Shown here one piece after another: positions 61,572 to 64,000 of a stretch of 64,000 nt of DNA (its first letter is position 1; every line of letters begins with the position of its first letter). Origin of the DNA: Parus major (Eukaryota; Chordata; Aves; Passeriformes; Paridae). Location of the stretch: positions 17,090,751-17,154,750 of the forward strand of contig NC_031770.1 of the NCBI RefSeq assembly GCF_001522545.3. The letters are read 5' to 3'. Position numbers and translations under genes: made by a program. The notes under the pieces were generated by a model, which searched no databases, was not told the origin of the DNA, and saw only the letters and a program-made list of their open reading frames with translations.

Positions 61572-64000
61572 TATCCAGTGTGTTTTTTTGCAGGACAAAA
61601 TATATATAAAATCAGGATTTTAATGTACTGTGTGTGCTTTGTTGCATTTGTTTGCTGTGTCCTGTCCATGCTTATGGAGATGACTGAATGATTATCAGTA
61701 TTTGATGAATGTCTTCATTTCAGTGCTCCCTTACATGTCTCTTGGGCTTTGCTCTGTTTGGGTTTCCCACTGGTTTTGAAAATTATAACCTAAAAGCTTG
61801 ACACAAAGCCTAAAGAAATAAATAAGCATATTTCTTTGGCCTTGAATGACTGAAGAAGTAGGCAACATGCTAACTCACTACAGGGTCAGGCAGCTTTTAG
61901 TTTTGCTTTTCCTATGCTGATATTTTTCCTCTGGGAATTCTGTAAATGTTGCCTAGAAACACCTGTGCCTCAGAAGCATCTGAAGCACAGCAAAATAGCC
62001 ATAGAATCAGGTACGTGGAAAAGCCCATCTGTTCCCACCAAACTAAATTTGAGGAGACAATTCCCATATATTTGTACTAATCAAAACAGTGTTTGACCAT
62101 TTTTTTTTCCTCAAAGGTGTTTAACTATGTCTTGCATCATCCCCTAAATTTACCAGTCAACCTTGAAAATTTAATAAGTGCAATGCATTAATATAATATT
62201 CTGCTCATTCCTGAATAGGTATAAGTAAAGGTTTTAATTACTAAAATTATGCAGTTACAAAAAATGATTTAATGAAATTATTCTTCCTATTTGCATTCAG
62301 GAGCTGTCTGTATGATGAGGTGTGGTAAATGGCACTGAACTGTGGTGGAATAATTCCCAGAGCTGTAACTCTACCTGAGGACTGAGCACCTCAATGGTTT
62401 CAGCTCCCAGCAAAATCAAACCACGGGGAAGTGCTCTGAGTGCATTATAAGGAGGGCTAAACATAATGTATGGCTTTTGAAATCACTCTCCTTTCAGTTT
62501 TATTGATGGCCTTAAGATCTTGGCATGGATAAAATGGTCATAATCCAAAGGGAAATGTCTCTGCTTTCAGCAAAGTCCTTTCTGCAACATTTTTAGCCAT
62601 GACTGGTGCAGAACACGTGCCTTGCAGGAGAAGGGTTCTGGATGATGCCTTAATTAATGTGCATCCTCTCTAATCTGCAATGATGTCTGTTTATTTCAAA
62701 ACTAATTACTTCATTATGCATTCCTCTGCTAAAAAATCTTTGGTGCCTGAATGAGACTGCAAACTCTTTGGGGCAAAGACCACATATAATGAGATAGCGT
62801 TATGTTTGCTAAATAATGTAAAAGGAAGAAAGCTTGTGAATAAAATATATGCTGAAGTTTTGTAACTCTGGTTATAGGTAAAATTTCACAATTTATCCTG
62901 CATTTGTAGTCATAAATAATCCTTTTTCTCAGATTTATAAATAAATCACCAGCTGAAATACAACCTGCTACCCAAACAGTCTCAAATGTTAGAAAAATAA
63001 TTTCTGACTTGACAATGATGGACTGAGCAAGAACTCCTGGATTTAAATTGGTTACCACAAAATTTCACCATTTCCCTTTTCTTCATAATCTTTGTGTAAG
63101 GAAAGAGCTGCAATATCCTTCAAGACTATTCCAAAGGCATTTTTTTCTTTTCTAAAAGTTGCAAGTGTAACTTTCTAATCTTGAGCATCCATCCCAAACA
63201 AGTCTGGACCCTTCTGTTACAGGTAAAGCTAAGTGGTCAGCCATGGAATGGTAATCACTGCTTGCCAGTATTTACAATGGACAAAAAGAAAATAGACTTC
63301 TACACATTTCCAGTGTTTCAGAAGGACTAGTTTCCCACAGATGAAGAGAGTGATAGTGAGAAAAAAATCTCAGAAGGAGCAAATGTGATGGAGAACTGTG
63401 AGCTCTTTCAAGAAGAGCTCATTAAACAGCCAAAAAGCTGTGATTCCAGTGCCAAGAAAGATGACAGCATTGCCTGAAAGCCAGATTCTGAAAAAAAAAA
63501 ATAATTAAAAAATGAAAGCAGTAATTAGGAATAAGCAGTGATATGCAATCAATAAATAAGGGCAACATATAAGGATCAATTATAGATGAGAATATATAAA
63601 GTGTGCGGAATGGAGGAGGGAAAAAAATACATGACAGTGAAATCTTTCAGCTTGTTTCAGGCTGGGCACAAGGCAGTTTGGGCTTTTCTTTAGGGGCAGG
63701 ACAGCCCAGTGCTGGGGCTGGTGGCTGCCCTCATCAGCAAGGAGAAACCCCTTTGAAAAAGGGGCTACTATGGACTTCTCAATAGTGAAACCAAGCCTGA
63801 GGGTTGAAGCTCCAGAGAAGAGAAGGAACCACCTCTTAAAAGAGGAATGTCTGTCTCTTCCTGCCCTTTCCTGTCAGGACTGAGCACAGTCTTTTCCACC
63901 TCAGAACAGTCTTCTCCCTCCCTGCACAGCAGCTCACAGAGCCAAGCTGCTGGCAGTGGCTGGCAAAGGTGGGGACTCAAAGCCCTCCTCTCCTTGCTGC
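61572..64000. other. Intergenic sequence, AT-rich, to window end
   Basis: No gene is supported. It contains an AT-rich block around 62140-62290 and a possible L2/MIR-like remnant near 62745-62800. No SUSD4 exon was recognised. Confidence 0.5.
62745..62800 (+). mobile_element. Possible L2/MIR-like 3' end remnant
   Basis: The phrase GAGACTGCAAACTCTTTGGG followed by GCAAAGACCACAT resembles the tail of amniote L2/MIR-type elements (GACTGTAAGCTC...GGGCAGGGACC). Only a few dozen bases match by eye, so this is tentative. Confidence 0.33.

Overview
This 64 kb window is vertebrate nuclear DNA, almost certainly from a bird. The evidence is a many-exon gene with GT-AG introns, reverse-oriented CR1 retroposon ends that carry the avian tail repeat (units of ATTCTATG read on the minus strand), and compact introns of 0.3-2.3 kb apart from one of 7.6 kb. 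There is no bacterial-type gene organisation, and most open frames of 60-150 codons are chance.

Layout. Positions 1 to about 4.8 kb are intergenic or promoter-side DNA with one degraded CR1 copy at 2680-3110. Positions 5075 to 34751 on the plus strand hold one complete protein-coding gene that I assign to CAPN8 (calpain-8, also called nCL-2 or stomach-type m-calpain). All 21 coding exons can be placed. They join without a frame break into 2112 nt, encoding 703 residues, the length I recall for human CAPN8. Exon 11 is the 12-nt microexon typical of classical calpains. The catalytic triad (Cys105, His262, Asn286), the protease-core calcium ligands, the C2-like domain and the penta-EF-hand domain are all present. 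Two AATAAA signals follow the stop codon.

Positions 34.9 to 64 kb show no gene I can support. The region holds a second CR1 end (about 48.44-48.63 kb), a pure 48-bp poly-A tract at 55.3 kb, a compound TG/AG microsatellite, a recent 46-bp tandem duplication at 36.2 kb and a possible L2/MIR-like remnant near 62.75 kb. In mammals CAPN8 lies between CAPN2 (head to head) and SUSD4. I see no exon of either, so they probably lie outside the window.

The most useful leads are about how CAPN8 is read. An upstream in-frame ATG in strong Kozak context could add 77 residues. Intron 16 has poor splice sites at both ends, and a much better decoy acceptor lies 55 nt upstream of exon 17 and leads to an immediate stop. 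A candidate solo LTR in intron 10 carries a TATA box, a poly-A signal and a perfect 10-bp-arm hairpin. I found no convincing novel multi-gene system.
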